In this document: in pieces, positions 14,435 to 14,512 of the stretch
How positions within the stretch are numbered: the first letter of the stretch is position 1
Layout: each line of letters starts with the position of its first letter
NCBI GenBank assembly: GCA_035761045.1
Contig: DASTRU010000176.1
Coordinates: 1-14,512 of the forward strand
From: DASTRU01 sp035761045
GTDB taxonomy: Bacteria; Pseudomonadota; Gammaproteobacteria; Burkholderiales; Burkholderiaceae_E
Length of the DNA stretch: 14,512 bases
Reading direction: 5' to 3'
Notes under the pieces: model-generated
Told to the model about the DNA's origin: nothing
The model's input: only the letters and a program-made list of their open reading frames with translations
The model's database searches: none
Program-made: the position numbers and the translations under genes

Positions 14435-14512
14435 TAGACGACGACGGTTTTAAGGTTGACGTCGATATTGCCGCGCGTGGCCTTGGAGTACGGGCAGACC
14501 TGATGCGCGGTC
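14435..14512 (-). CDS. OsmC/Ohr-family hydroperoxide resistance protein (C-terminal part only)
   Basis: Only the last 25 residues before the TAA at 14435-14437 are inside the window. They read AHQVCPYSKATRGNIDVNL, which matches the C-terminal active-site region of Ohr proteins, with the resolving cysteine in VCPYS. Ohr reduces organic hydroperoxides with its two cysteines. The name ohr is likely, but OsmC relatives share this region and the first cysteine is outside the window. It lies just upstream of xdhC. Confidence 0.8.

Noticed and set aside
1..14512. CRISPR arrays, tRNA or rRNA genes
   Set aside because: No regularly spaced repeats, cloverleaf-like or conserved rRNA segments were seen by eye on either strand.

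Overview
The window looks like part of a proteobacterial chromosome, most likely a betaproteobacterium. The core genes are GC-rich, with runs of CGCG-type codons. They are ordinary amino-acid and cofactor genes: proC, trpC, a type 2 (short) argC, an M61 peptidase, a mocA-like nucleotidyltransferase, xdhC and the tail of an ohr-like gene. The class assignment is inferred from gene content and composition only. Two stretches are visibly more AT-rich or mixed in composition and look like accessory DNA.

Region 1 (1-3414) is an AT-rich tandem array of at least five diverged copies of one small secreted protein, all on the + strand. They are the tail of copy A (3-173), intact copy B (634-1215), degraded copy C (about 1436-1776), intact copy D (1913-2500) and copy E (2820-3414), which is broken by one extra A in a run of seven A. 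The copies with an N-terminus (B, D, E) share a signal peptide followed by a TDN mature start and a V-x-I/V-A motif. The copies with a C-terminal half (A, B, D, E) share a lysine-rich helical body and one pair of cysteines 8-10 residues apart. Copies A and D end in related rho-independent terminators. I do not recognise the family.

Region 2 (3546-8697) is core metabolism. proC and trpC are co-directional on +. trpC converges on, and overlaps by 15 bases, a run of three genes on the - strand, transcribed mocA-like, then argC, then M61 peptidase.

Region 3 (about 8698-13441) is an insert lying between mocA and xdhC, two genes that are often neighbours. It carries a tight three-gene operon on the - strand: an N6-adenine-type DNA methyltransferase with a specificity-subunit-like tail, a P-loop ATPase with a zinc ribbon and helix-hairpin-helix-like tail, and a protein with an R-x4-H motif of the HEPN RNase type. 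There is no restriction nuclease, helicase or integrase. The set looks like an uncharacterised defence module that could pair DNA marking with an RNA-targeting effector, in the way PrrC is linked to a type I restriction system. That role is inference.

Region 4 (13442-14512) holds xdhC and the C-terminus of an ohr-like peroxidase, both on the - strand. xdhC (MoCo insertion for xanthine-dehydrogenase-type enzymes) and mocA (MoCo cytidylylation) belong to one pathway, which suggests they were adjacent before Region 3 was inserted.
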